From positions 186,001 to 250,000 of the forward strand of contig NZ_JAIOAA010000008.1 of assembly GCF_019890675.1 (NCBI RefSeq): DNA of 64,000 nt, given 5' to 3'. The stretch is from Micromonospora sp. PLK6-60. GTDB taxonomy: Bacteria > Actinomycetota > Actinomycetes > Mycobacteriales > Micromonosporaceae. The position numbers and the translations under genes were made by a program. This document shows positions 50,558 to 58,443 of this stretch, in pieces (the stretch's first letter is position 1; every line of letters begins with the position of its first letter). The notes under the pieces were generated by a model. The model was not told the origin of the DNA and did not search any database. It worked only from the letters and a program-made list of their open reading frames with translations.

Positions 50558-51034
50558 GCGTCGATTCCTCACGATATGACTCGACCCGCGCCTGGACCGA
50601 ATGAGTCAATCAGCTACCGGCACGGCAGCAAAATCGGGGGCGGTGGAGGACCGGATTGCGGTCCGGAGGGTGGCGCGGAATCGGCGGTCGGCGAACCCGG
50701 CACATAATACCCAGAACCCTGAAATCTGTCACGACCAGGTATTCGTCAACTACTCTACGAATTGTTGTGACTACTCCGGAAACCGGTCGGTCGGGCGGTG
50801 GTTCGCGCTCGATCCCCGCCTGCGCCGCGCGGAGTGCTAAGCAGCGGAGAACTGATCGCGCAGCGTGTCGGGATTATCACGCAAATGGCTTGAGGGCATC
50901 GCCGCAGGTCGGGAGCAATGCGCCGGACGGGGCCAATTCGAGGGCGAATAGCCCGGGAGTGTCCATTTCGCGGACAATGACGTCGATCACCCTTTCGTGT
51001 GCCCGCGCTTAACGGTGCCCCGAATCGGGGGACG
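50558..51034. other. 477-bp gap, less G/C-rich than neighbours
   Basis: I see no convincing gene. Base composition is noticeably lower in G/C than the flanks around 50690-50790 and 50860-51000. It lies between the 5' end of the methyltransferase gene and the 3' end of the FhuF-like gene. Small frames exist but lack family signs. Confidence 0.5.
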
Positions 51035-51826
51035 TCACGCCGGGCGGAGGCAGCAGCCCTGGCAGATCTTCGGCTTGGGCAGGGTGAAGGCCAGGCAGCA
51101 GGTGCGACGCTGCACGGTCGGCGTGCCGTCCGGCCCCGGCACCAGGTCGACCAGGTCGGCCAGGTCCAGCGCGGTGAGCAGGGTGCCGATGCTCTCGGTG
51201 GACGGGCCGGGCAGCGCGTCGGCGGCCCGCAGCACGCCGTGCGCGATGCCGGAGGCCACCGAGCCGAGCAGCGTACGGGCGCCGACCCGGACCTCGGCCT
51301 GGATCGCCGTGATCAGCGGGACGAGGTGCGCGTCGAGCAGCGAGGCGCGCAGCGCGGCCAGCAGCTCGGCCTCGTCGGCGACGACCCGCACCTCGGGCGG
51401 GCCGGCCAGGGCCAGCGGGTCGGTGGGGAGCACCGCGACGGTGGTCGAGCGGCGCAGGCCCATGGTGAGCAGCGGCCGGTGATCCGCGAAGTGGATCAGC
51501 ACGTCGGTGGGATCGAGCAGCGGCACCCGGCGCGCGGAGGCCCAGCCGAGCACCGCCGGCAGCGCCGCCCAGTAGCTGTACGCCTTCCAGGCGAGCGCGG
51601 CGCAGGCGTGCGGGGTGCCGCCCCAGCGTCGGGTCGCCGCGGACAGGAACTCCGGCAGTCGGGTGCCGTCGACCAGGGTGGTCGCCGGCGACCAGCCGAA
51701 CTCGTCGTCGACCAGCAGGCCGGGGGCGAGTCCGGGCACGTCGTCGGTGCCGAACATGGCGCGCAGGGTGTCGGTCACCGGGGCGAGCGGAGCGGCGGTC
51801 GCGCGTCCAGGCATCACCGCTGTCAC
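51035..51826 (-). CDS. FhuF-like ferric-siderophore reductase
   Basis: A 263-residue protein whose C-terminus carries the FhuF [2Fe-2S] motif C-C-x10-C-x2-C (RRTCCLAF, then KICQGCC). The N-terminal part includes RRWGGTPHACAALAWKAYSY and RVPLLDPTDVLIHFADHR. Such proteins reduce ferric siderophores to release iron inside the cell. GTG 51826 has GGGGA upstream; ATG 51814 is the alternative. It lies 36 bp downstream of an iron box, so repression by DtxR/IdeR under iron excess is expected. Confidence 0.85.
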   Translation of the reverse strand: MTAVMPGRATAAPLAPVTDTLRAMFGTDDVPGLAPGLLVDDEFGWSPATTLVDGTRLPEFLSAATRRWGGTPHACAALAWKAYSYWAALPAVLGWASARRVPLLDPTDVLIHFADHRPLLTMGLRRSTTVAVLPTDPLALAGPPEVRVVADEAELLAALRASLLDAHLVPLITAIQAEVRVGARTLLGSVASGIAHGVLRAADALPGPSTESIGTLLTALDLADLVDLVPGPDGTPTVQRRTCCLAFTLPKPKICQGCCLRPA

Positions 51827-51861
51827 CAGAACCGTCCCCTTGTCCGAAGTGCGTCCACCGA

Positions 51862-51880
51862 GCTAAGGCTAGCCTAACCA
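51862..51880. promoter_or_regulatory. DtxR/IdeR iron box
   Basis: The dyad CTAAGGCTAGCCTAAC (51863-51878) matches the actinobacterial iron-repressor consensus TTAGGTTAGSCTAACCTAA closely. It lies 36-54 bp before the FhuF-like gene. Confidence 0.8.
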
Positions 51881-52025
51881 CACTCGTCGGACCGGGGGAA
51901 GCCGTGGTCGGGGTGGAACCGAGAGGTCCCCGTCACTCCGGGGTGGGCTGCGAGCTCGTACTACCCGTCGTCGCGGGGCGAAAACCGACGGTGGCGAGGT
52001 GGGCAACCAGGAAGAAGTGAGGGAA

Positions 52026-52070
52026 GCATCGACAGATCTACCTGAATTGTCAAGACTCCTGTCGACATGC
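52026..52070. promoter_or_regulatory. Interrupted inverted repeat upstream of the XRE-deformylase gene
   Basis: GCATCGACAG (52026-52035) faces CTGTCGACATGC (52059-52070); the arms pair except for a two-base bulge. It lies 65-110 bp before the ATG and could be an operator for the gene's own XRE domain. Confidence 0.45.
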
Positions 52071-52135
52071 CGCCAGTCCGGTACCCGTCCGGCCACGGAA
52101 CGTGAAACTAATACTTCCCGGCCACGAGGAAGCTG

Positions 52136-53659
52136 ATGACGACCTCCCCCATCGAGCGAGCGGCCGACTCGTTCGCGGCGGAACTCGCCCGGCACCGCAC
52201 CGGTCGCGGCCTGACCAAGAAGCAACTGGCCACCCTGATGGGCTTCGACCCGTCCTACGTCAGCCACGTCGAGGGGCGCCGGCACCGCCCCACCGAGGAC
52301 TTCGCCCGGCGGGCCGAGGCCGTCCTGGAGGCCAGCGGCGCGATCTGGCAGCGCTTCCGGGAGTACGACGAACTCCGGCACGCCCGGTCCGCCCTGCCGC
52401 ACCGGGAGCCCCCGGCACCCGGGCAGTGGATGCCCCCCGGGACCGGCCTCATCGTCGAGCGGGAACAGGCGTCGCTGCGCTACGCCGACGAGGCATACCA
52501 CTGCGTCATCCGGCGGGAGCTCTACAACGCCGGCACCGAGCCGGTCACCCGCTACCTGGTCCGGGTCGCCGTCGACCGCTACCCCAACGACCCGGGCCGC
52601 TCCAACCGGCACCACCGGGAGCACCCGCTCACCTTCGCCGAGCTGCAATTGCGCGCATACCGGGAGGACGGCGGCGAGCGGGAGCCGATGCACTGGCGGG
52701 CCAAGCACGACCGGGACGCGTTCAAGGAGATCTGGCTCCTGTTCGAGAACGCCGACGAGCGCTTCCCGCTCTATCCCGGCGACCGCGCCACCATCGAATA
52801 CGCGTACCAGGTCGGCCGGGAGAAGTGGGGACCCTGGTTCCAGCGCGCCGTACGGGTGCCGACCCGGCGGCTGGAGGTCTGGCTGGACCTGCCCGTGGAG
52901 GCGGACCCGCAGGTGTGGGGGGTGGAGACCTCGCTGTCGGCGGAGGAGGGACCACTGCGTACCCCGCTGGTGCGGCGGGTGGAGGGCGACCGCGCGGTCT
53001 TCGAATGGGCCACCGACGACCCGCCGCTGAACGCCCGCTACCGGATGCAGTGGCGGTTCCGGGGCCGGCGGGTCGACGCCGACCCGGCCCGGCGGCCCGC
53101 CGTCGCCCGGCCCAGCGACCGGATGCGCGCCCTCGGCGTCGTCCAGCGCGGCGCCGACCTGCTGCGCCAGCCGGCCCGGCAGTTCGACCTGCCCCGCGAC
53201 GAGCGGACCGCCCGGGAGGTGGTCGATCGGCTGGCCGCCACGCTGGACCGGCTGGACGAACTGCACCCGTTCAGCAAGGGCGTCGGCATCGCCGCGCCAC
53301 AGCTCGGCCTGGGCTGGTCCGCCGCGGTGGTCCGGCCGCCGGACCGCACGGTCGAGCCGGTGGTGCTGCTCAACCCGCGGGTGGTCGACGCCGCCGGGGA
53401 CACCGACGAGCAGTACGAGGGCTGCCTCTCCTTCTTCGACCACCGTGGCCTGGTGCCCCGGCCGCTGCGGATCGACGTGGAGCACGCCCAGTGGGACGGC
53501 AGCCGGGTGATCACCGCCTTCGAGTACGCGATGGCGCGCCTGGTGGCCCACGAGATCGACCACCTGGAGGGGCGGCTGTACACCGAGCGGATGGCGCCCG
53601 GCGTGCCACTGGTCCCCGTCGAGGAATACCGGGAGACCGGCAACCCCTGGCGGTACTGA
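52136..53659 (+). CDS. XRE helix-turn-helix - unknown middle domain - peptide deformylase fusion
   Basis: A 507-residue protein. Residues 10-70 form an XRE/Cro HTH (GLTKKQLATLMGFDPSYVSH, then VEGRRHRPTEDFARRAE). Residues about 100-325 form a beta-rich domain I cannot name (DEAYHCVIRRELYNAGTEPV, then HDRDAFKEIWLLFENA, KWGPWFQRAVRVPTRRLEVW). The last 170 residues are a full peptide deformylase: motif 1 GVGIAAPQLG (about 382-391), motif 2 EGCLSF with metal Cys430, and motif 3 HEIDHLEG with His472, Glu473 and His476. All metal ligands and the catalytic Glu remain, so deformylase activity is expected. RBS GAGGA. Normal deformylases are about 170-200 residues and have no DNA-binding part. Confidence 0.9.
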   Translation: MTTSPIERAADSFAAELARHRTGRGLTKKQLATLMGFDPSYVSHVEGRRHRPTEDFARRAEAVLEASGAIWQRFREYDELRHARSALPHREPPAPGQWMPPGTGLIVEREQASLRYADEAYHCVIRRELYNAGTEPVTRYLVRVAVDRYPNDPGRSNRHHREHPLTFAELQLRAYREDGGEREPMHWRAKHDRDAFKEIWLLFENADERFPLYPGDRATIEYAYQVGREKWGPWFQRAVRVPTRRLEVWLDLPVEADPQVWGVETSLSAEEGPLRTPLVRRVEGDRAVFEWATDDPPLNARYRMQWRFRGRRVDADPARRPAVARPSDRMRALGVVQRGADLLRQPARQFDLPRDERTAREVVDRLAATLDRLDELHPFSKGVGIAAPQLGLGWSAAVVRPPDRTVEPVVLLNPRVVDAAGDTDEQYEGCLSFFDHRGLVPRPLRIDVEHAQWDGSRVITAFEYAMARLVAHEIDHLEGRLYTERMAPGVPLVPVEEYRETGNPWRY

Positions 53660-53729
53660 CCGCCGAGGGGACCGGGCCGCGTGCCCCAGGGGGCGGGGGC
53701 ACGCGGCCCGGCTGGGGGGAGGAAAGTCG

Positions 53730-54848
53730 TCAGACGACACCGAACGTGTCGTAGCGGATGTGCTGCGGGGGGACCTGGTCCTCGGCGAGCGCCCGCAGGG
53801 TGGCCCGGACCATCCGGGTGGAGCCCGACACGTAGCAGTCGTGCGCGGTCCACGGCCCGTACCGGGTGACCACCTCGGAGATGTCCCCCTGCTCACCCTC
53901 GAAGTCCGGGTCCTCGCTGCACGCCGGGGTGACCGACAGCCACGGGTGGGTCTCCACCAGCTCCTGGAGGCCGGGGAGCGCGTACAGGTCCGCCGGGCGG
54001 CGGGCGCCGTAGAAGATGTGCACCCAGCGGGTGCGGTTGACCTTGGTCAGCTCCTCGACGAGCGCCTTGATCGGGGCGAGCCCGACGCCGCCGGCCACGC
54101 AGAGGATGTCCCGGGTGGACGTGGTGTCCAGGGTCATCGACCCCATCGGCGCGGCCAGCCGCAGCAGGTCCCCCGGCCGGGTCCGGCGGACCAGCGCGCC
54201 GGACACCCAACCGGCCCCCTCCGGCGTACGGACGTGGAACTCCAGCACGTTGTCGTCGTTCGGGGCGTTCGCCACCGAGTAGGTGCGCCACACCCGGGGG
54301 TGGTACCGGGGCACCTCCAGGCTGACGTACTGGCCGGCCCGGAAGGGCAGCGGGTGCTGGAGGGCGCGGACGGTCAGCACGGCGGTGTCCGGGCCGCGCC
54401 GCTCGTGGGTGAGCACCTCGGCGTGCCAGAACGGCGGGTTGTCGTCGGCCTCCGCGCCGGCCAGCATCTTCGCCGTGATCGCCTGGTACGCCTCCCGCCA
54501 CGCCTGGTCGTACTCCAGGTTCCAGCCGTCGCGGGCGGTGTCGCGCAGCGCGTCCAGCAGGGCCAGGCCCATGGTCTCGTAGTGCGCCGCGTCGACGTGG
54601 TACTTCCGGTGGTCGCGGCCGAGCGCGCGCAGGTACTCGTCGAAGCTCTCCGGGTCGTCCACCGTCTGGGTGGCGGTGACGATCGCCTCCAGGATGCGAT
54701 CCCCCTGGCCGGCCATCTGCACCGGGAAGAGCTGCCGCAGGCTCGGGTCGAGGAGGAACATCCGGGCGTAGAAGTGCTCGCTCAGCCGGTCCCGGTGCTC
54801 CTCCACCAGGGCCCAGCTCTCCTTCAGCAGCCGTGCGAAGTTCTCCAC
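53730..54848 (-). CDS. Flavohaemoglobin-like globin/ferredoxin-reductase fusion
   Basis: A 372-residue protein with an N-terminal globin domain (SWALVEEHRDRLSEHFYARM; proximal-His region LGRDHRKYHVDAAHYETMG) of about 130 residues, followed by an FAD-binding domain (RAGQYVSLEVPRY, then RTYSVANAPNDDN) and an NAD-binding domain (CVAGGVGLAPIKALVEELTK, then CYVSGSTRMVRATLR). The layout and length match nitric-oxide-detoxifying flavohaemoglobins. The GTG at 54848 has AAGGAG at suitable spacing. Confidence 0.88.
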   Translation of the reverse strand: MENFARLLKESWALVEEHRDRLSEHFYARMFLLDPSLRQLFPVQMAGQGDRILEAIVTATQTVDDPESFDEYLRALGRDHRKYHVDAAHYETMGLALLDALRDTARDGWNLEYDQAWREAYQAITAKMLAGAEADDNPPFWHAEVLTHERRGPDTAVLTVRALQHPLPFRAGQYVSLEVPRYHPRVWRTYSVANAPNDDNVLEFHVRTPEGAGWVSGALVRRTRPGDLLRLAAPMGSMTLDTTSTRDILCVAGGVGLAPIKALVEELTKVNRTRWVHIFYGARRPADLYALPGLQELVETHPWLSVTPACSEDPDFEGEQGDISEVVTRYGPWTAHDCYVSGSTRMVRATLRALAEDQVPPQHIRYDTFGVV

Positions 54849-54992
54849 CGGGGTTCGCTCCTTCGGGGACTGCGGATCGGACGCCCATAGAATGTCCACG
54901 GAGCGTGCGCACCGGTCGCACAGAGTGTGCGACCGCCTCACATCGCCGCTCCGGTCGTGCCGGCGGGCCGTCCGGTCGGGCAGAGTGGTGCC

Positions 54993-55763
54993 GTGACCGT
55001 TGAGCTCACCCGCCCGGTGTCCCGCCGGACCCTGGGCACCGAGACGCTGCTGGTGCTCGGGTTGTCGCTCGGGCAGTCCGCGGTCTACGCGACCGTGTCG
55101 ATCATCGCCAAGCTGACCGCCGAGGGGCCGCTGTCCAAGCAGACCGCCTCGCTGAACACCTCCCAGTCGGCCCGGCCGTACCTGGACCTGACGTACCAGC
55201 TGCTCGGCATCTGCTTCGCGCTGCTGCCGGTGCTGCTCGCCGTACACCTGCTGGCCCGGGATCCCGGCGACCCGGCGCGGACGCTCGGCGTCGACAGGCG
55301 GCGGCCCGGGTCCGACCTGGCCCGCGGCGCCGGGCTGGCCGCGCTGATCGGCCTGCCCGGCCTGGCGCTGTTCTGGGCGGCGGCGCAGCTCGGCGTCAAC
55401 GCCACCCTGGTCCCGGCCGCCCTGCCGGACCTCTGGTGGGCGGTGCCGGTGCTCCTGCTGGCCGCCGTGCAGAACGCCGTCCTGGAGGAGGTGATCGTGG
55501 TCGGCTACCTGGTCACCCGGCTGCGCCAGCTCCAGTGGCGGCTCGCCGCGGTCATCGCGGCCAGCGCCCTGCTACGCGGCTCCTACCACCTCTACCAGGG
55601 CTTCGGCGCGTTCGTCGGCAACGCCGTGATGGGCGTGATCTTCAGCCTCTTCTATCTGCGGACCCGCCGGGTGGCCCCGCTGATCGTCGCGCACACCCTG
55701 CTCGACGTGGTCGCCTTCGTCGGCTACTCGCTGCTGCCCAAGGAATGGTTCAGCTGGCTCTGA
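54993..55763 (+). CDS. CPBP-family intramembrane metalloprotease
   Basis: A 256-residue protein with about seven membrane helices. The CPBP core has NAVLEEVIVVGYLVTRLRQL (Glu-Glu and downstream Arg), SALLRGSYHLYQGF with the His, and APLIVAHTLLDVVAFVGYSL with the second His. Such enzymes (Rce1/CAAX type) process prenylated or small membrane proteins; some give bacteriocin self-immunity. GTG 54993. Its 3' end overlaps the convergent EcsC-like gene by 40 bp. Confidence 0.85.
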   Translation: MTVELTRPVSRRTLGTETLLVLGLSLGQSAVYATVSIIAKLTAEGPLSKQTASLNTSQSARPYLDLTYQLLGICFALLPVLLAVHLLARDPGDPARTLGVDRRRPGSDLARGAGLAALIGLPGLALFWAAAQLGVNATLVPAALPDLWWAVPVLLLAAVQNAVLEEVIVVGYLVTRLRQLQWRLAAVIAASALLRGSYHLYQGFGAFVGNAVMGVIFSLFYLRTRRVAPLIVAHTLLDVVAFVGYSLLPKEWFSWL

Positions 55764-57313
55764 CCGGACCCCGCGCCCGGTGCTGAGCAGCCCGGCGCCG
55801 GCCGGTAGGCCCAGATCGCCCGCGCCGCCAGCCGTTCGGCGGCCGCCGCGTCCCCGGCCGCCGCGGCGAGCACCGCGGCCCCCGGCAGCAGCCGGGACGC
55901 CAGCCGCAACGCCAGCCAACCGGCCGCCTGCGCGCTCAGCGGCAGGGCCAGCCGCCACGCCGCCTCCGTCGGCGTCCGCGGCCCGTCGGCGGCCCGGGCC
56001 GCCGCCAACGCCGCCCGGGCGCTCGGCGCGTCCGGATGCACCCGGGTCAGCACCAGCAACTCCACCGCCCGCTCCGGATCGGCCGGGTCCCGGCCGTACG
56101 CCGCCGCCAGCCGCAGCACCAAATTCGCCTGGGTCCAGAGCACCGTCGCCAGCTCGGCCACCGGCGCGAACAGCCCGGCCACCGCCGCGCCCGCCCCACC
56201 CATCCCGGCCAGCCGCACGTACCGCCGGCTGGCCAGCCGGGCCAGCGCGTCCGGGGCCGCCGCCGGGTACGCCGCCCGCCGCCGCTCGGCCCAGTCGCGG
56301 GCGCGCGGCCCGAGCGCCTCGACCGCCGCCAGCGCGAGCAGCTCCGGCGCGAGGCCGGGCTGCTCGCGCAGCCGCGCGGTCAGCGCCGCCAGATCCAGTT
56401 CCCGGGTACGCCCCGACGCGGGCTCCGGTTGGCGCGTCCCGGTTGCTGCTTCCGAACCGGCGAGGGCCGGCTCACCCGCCGGGCTGGCTGCCTTTCCCGG
56501 GGTGCTCGGTTCGGTCGGGGTGGCTGCTTCCGCCCGAGTGGCCGTCTGCGCCGGGGTGGTCAGTTCCTCCGGGGTGCCGGGCCCGGCCGGTGCGGTCCTC
56601 GTCGCGGAGGTGGCCTTCCGGACCGGTGCGGCCTTCTTCGGCGCGACCGCCTTGCGGGCCCGGGGCACCCGCTTGGCGGGGGTGGGCCGCTCCGTGGCTT
56701 GCGGGTCGGGGACGGCAGCGGCGTCAGCGGGAAGGGTGGCTGGTTCGGTGTCCGGCCGGGCCGGGACGACAGCGGCCGGCGGGACATCGGATCCGGGTCG
56801 GTCCGTCGCCGGCGGCGCTTCTTCCGTCGAACCGTGTCCAGGGTCACCGGCTCCGGTGCTCGACTCGCTCGCCGGTGCGGTAAGCCGTTCGGCGGCCGAC
56901 TTCCGGGGCCGGGTAGCCCGCTCTGCCGGTGCCCGCCGGGTCGCCGCCTTCGGCGCCTGCTCCGTCGCGTCCGGCCGCGTCTGCTCCGCTGCCTGCGCTC
57001 GCGTCTGGGTGCTGTTATCGGCGGACTGCTCCGGCCGCTGGGCGTCCGGGGCCGGTGCCGGCTGCTGCCGCACGGCCTGGGGACCGGGGACGCCTGCGGC
57101 GGCCGGATCCGGCGGCTGGAAGAGGACGTTCGGCGCCGCATTGGCCCGTGGTGTCCGCTTCGTCGGGCTCGCCCCCTGGGCGGTCGACGCCCCGTCGACC
57201 GTCTCCGGTCCGGCGGGCGTCGGCGGGGTGAAGGTCGCCTTCGGCAGCCGGCCGCGCCGGGAACGCGGGGCGGGCTCGGGGCGCGGCGGGTTGCTGGGCG
57301 GCTGCTCCTGCAT
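55724..57313 (-). CDS. EcsC-like protein with long disordered N-terminus
   Basis: A 529-residue protein. Residues 1-300 are Pro/Ala/Thr-rich, basic patches (KRVPRARKAVAPKKAAPVRK) alternating with acidic ones, and presumably unstructured. Residues about 310-505 resemble the helical EcsC family (LDLAALTARLREQPGLAPEL, then ASRRYVRLAGMGGAGAAVAG, FAPVAELATVLWTQANLVLR). The last 20 residues overlap the CPBP gene antisense. ATG 57313. Role unknown. Confidence 0.6.
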   Translation of the reverse strand: MQEQPPSNPPRPEPAPRSRRGRLPKATFTPPTPAGPETVDGASTAQGASPTKRTPRANAAPNVLFQPPDPAAAGVPGPQAVRQQPAPAPDAQRPEQSADNSTQTRAQAAEQTRPDATEQAPKAATRRAPAERATRPRKSAAERLTAPASESSTGAGDPGHGSTEEAPPATDRPGSDVPPAAVVPARPDTEPATLPADAAAVPDPQATERPTPAKRVPRARKAVAPKKAAPVRKATSATRTAPAGPGTPEELTTPAQTATRAEAATPTEPSTPGKAASPAGEPALAGSEAATGTRQPEPASGRTRELDLAALTARLREQPGLAPELLALAAVEALGPRARDWAERRRAAYPAAAPDALARLASRRYVRLAGMGGAGAAVAGLFAPVAELATVLWTQANLVLRLAAAYGRDPADPERAVELLVLTRVHPDAPSARAALAAARAADGPRTPTEAAWRLALPLSAQAAGWLALRLASRLLPGAAVLAAAAGDAAAAERLAARAIWAYRPAPGCSAPGAGSGQSQLNHSLGSSE

Positions 57314-57411
57314 ATCGACGAAGCCTAGTCTTGAACCCGCCGCGGCACAGCGTGGGAAACGCGGGGTCCCGACCTCGGCGGGGCATCCTCCGTGCCGGGT
57401 CGATAGTCGTT

Positions 57412-57441
57412 TTGCTCCCGACCGGGCCGTACCTGTATCCT
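57412..57441 (+). promoter_or_regulatory. Promoter of the tRNA-Ser/tRNA-Arg pair
   Basis: -35-like TTGCTC (57412-57417) and -10 TATCCT (57436-57441) are separated by 18 bp. Transcription would start about 22 bp before tRNA-Ser. Confidence 0.6.
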
Positions 57442-57469
57442 CGGGCGCGGTGGCCTCACGGGTCGCCAG

Positions 57470-57560
57470 GGAGACTTCGCCTAGTCTGGTCTATGGCGCC
57501 GCACTGCTAATGCGGTTGGGGTTTTAAAGCCCCTCCCGGGTTCGAATCCCGGAGTCTCCG
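57470..57560 (+). tRNA. tRNA-Ser (anticodon GCT)
   Basis: A 91-nt class II tRNA. Acceptor stem GGAGACT/AGTCTCC, anticodon loop CTGCTAA giving GCT, long variable arm, T arm CCGGGTTCGAATCCCGG, discriminator G. CCA is not encoded. It lies 35 bp before tRNA-Arg and is probably co-transcribed with it. Confidence 0.95.
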
Positions 57561-57595
57561 CGCGAAAGCCGGGTGTGTAGACTGGCCGAGCACGA

Positions 57596-57668
57596 GCGCC
57601 CGTAGCTCAATGGATAGAGCATCTGACTACGGATCAGAAGGTTAGGGGTTCGAGTCCCTTCGGGCGCA
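57596..57668 (+). tRNA. tRNA-Arg (anticodon ACG), integration target
   Basis: A 73-nt tRNA. Acceptor GCGCCCG/CGGGCGC, anticodon loop CTACGGA giving ACG, T arm AGGGGTTCGAGTCCCTT, discriminator A. From base 57627 on, its sequence is repeated 45 bp long at 63689-63733. The gene remains intact because the island supplies the same 3' half. Confidence 0.95.
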
Positions 57669-57671
57669 CAG
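57627..57671 (+). repeat. attL core: 3' half of tRNA-Arg
   Basis: Identical over 45 bp to 63689-63733, then diverging at the next base. It starts in the anticodon loop (CTACGGATC) and ends three bases after the tRNA (CACAG). This is where tyrosine integrases usually recombine. Confidence 0.95.
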
Positions 57672-57680
57672 AGCACGAGA

Positions 57681-57723
57681 GAGCCCCCGACCAGCCGGAA
57701 CGGCAGGGTCGGGGGTTCTTTCG
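57681..57723 (+). terminator. Terminator after tRNA-Arg, supplied by the island
   Basis: CCCCCGACC (57684-57692) pairs with GGTCGGGGG (57707-57715), followed by TTCTTTCGT. It replaces the tRNA's own terminator, which is now displaced to 63741-63786. Confidence 0.75.
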
Positions 57724-57753
57724 TATTCGCTGTGATGTGTGCGTGGACGTCCG

Positions 57754-57776
57754 TGGGAGCCACGCTGGGAGCCACG
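57754..57776. promoter_or_regulatory. Putative arm-type integrase sites, left end
   Basis: TGGGAGCCACG occurs at 57754-57764 and 57766-57776, 12 bp apart. The same motif occurs as a tandem pair at 63561-63583 near attR, as expected for integrase arm sites. Confidence 0.6.
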
Positions 57777-57781
57777 TGCCC

Positions 57782-57967
57782 TCACTGCCCGAACAGCGCA
57801 CGGGACATGGCCTCCGCAGCCGAACGCCGGTCGCCTTCCATCAGGTGCCCGTACACATCCTTGGTGATCGCAATTGAGGTGTGCCCCAGCACTTCCGAAA
57901 CGACGTGCAGCGGGGTGCCCTGAGCCAGCATCAGCGAGGCCCCGGAATGACGGAGCTCCAGCCGGCG
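57782..57967 (-). pseudogene. Tyrosine recombinase (integrase) remnant, C-terminal end only
   Basis: Reading left on the minus strand, the frame is LRHSGASLMLAQGTPLHVV, then SEVLGHTSIAITKDVYGHLM, ending in SRALFGQ and a stop. It keeps the box II Arg-His (LRHS), the box GH and the Tyr nucleophile (VYGHL), but everything upstream is gone: at about 57950-57967 homology stops and the DUF6879-like frame begins on the other strand. The protein cannot be functional. It marks attL as the integrase end of the island. Confidence 0.85.
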
Positions 57968-58426
57968 TACCTGGAGCCCAGCGAGCACGACACGGTGGCG
58001 AAGTTCTTGGCCGGCGAGCCGGAGCCCCCGACGGAGGTTCCCGGTCTTGCCGCCTGGTTCGAGCAGATCACGGCGTTGAAGCAGCAGGGCAAGCGGATCG
58101 AACGCGTGCGGGTACACGACGACCCGCCGACCGATTACCAGCGGTGGGAGCGCTGGATCGGCCGGTGGAACGTGGAAGCCGGCGAGGAGATCCACTACCT
58201 GACGCGGGCGAGAGCGCATGAGATCGGCTTGCTGCCCGCAGCCGGCGACGTCGACTGGTGGTTGCTGGATTCCAGCCGACTGATCATGATGCGGTTCGAC
58301 CAGGTCGGCCACCGGATCAGCAACGAACTGGTGACGGACCCGGCGACCGTGGTGCAGGCGTGTGCGTGGCGGGACCTGGCAGTCCACTACGCCGCTCCGA
58401 CCAACGCGCGGAGCGCAGCCGCCTAG
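57947..58426 (+). CDS. DUF6879-like protein, N-terminus probably truncated
   Basis: A 159-residue protein with a DUF6879-type middle (VAKFLAGEPEPPTEVPGLAA, then KRIERVRVHDDPPTDYQRWE, WNVEAGEEIHYL). Members usually have 20-40 more residues at the N-terminus. Here the ATG lies in the sequence shared with the integrase end, so the first part was probably lost in a deletion. It ends 17 bp before the XRE gene; DUF6879 and XRE/DUF5753 genes are frequent partners in actinomycetes. Function unknown. Confidence 0.65.
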   Translation: MTELQPAYLEPSEHDTVAKFLAGEPEPPTEVPGLAAWFEQITALKQQGKRIERVRVHDDPPTDYQRWERWIGRWNVEAGEEIHYLTRARAHEIGLLPAAGDVDWWLLDSSRLIMMRFDQVGHRISNELVTDPATVVQACAWRDLAVHYAAPTNARSAAA

Positions 58427-58443
58427 CACGAGGAAGTCAAGCG

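Larger units (their letters stand above)
51827..52135. other. 309-bp divergent promoter region
   Basis: Between the FhuF-like gene and the XRE-deformylase gene. It contains the iron box (51862-51880), a hairpin candidate at 52026-52070 and a -10-like TAATAC at 52109-52114. No gene is seen. Confidence 0.6.

Noticed and set aside
50601..51012. Small open frames in the gap before the FhuF-like gene
   Set aside because: No start signal, family motif or codon pattern supports any of them.
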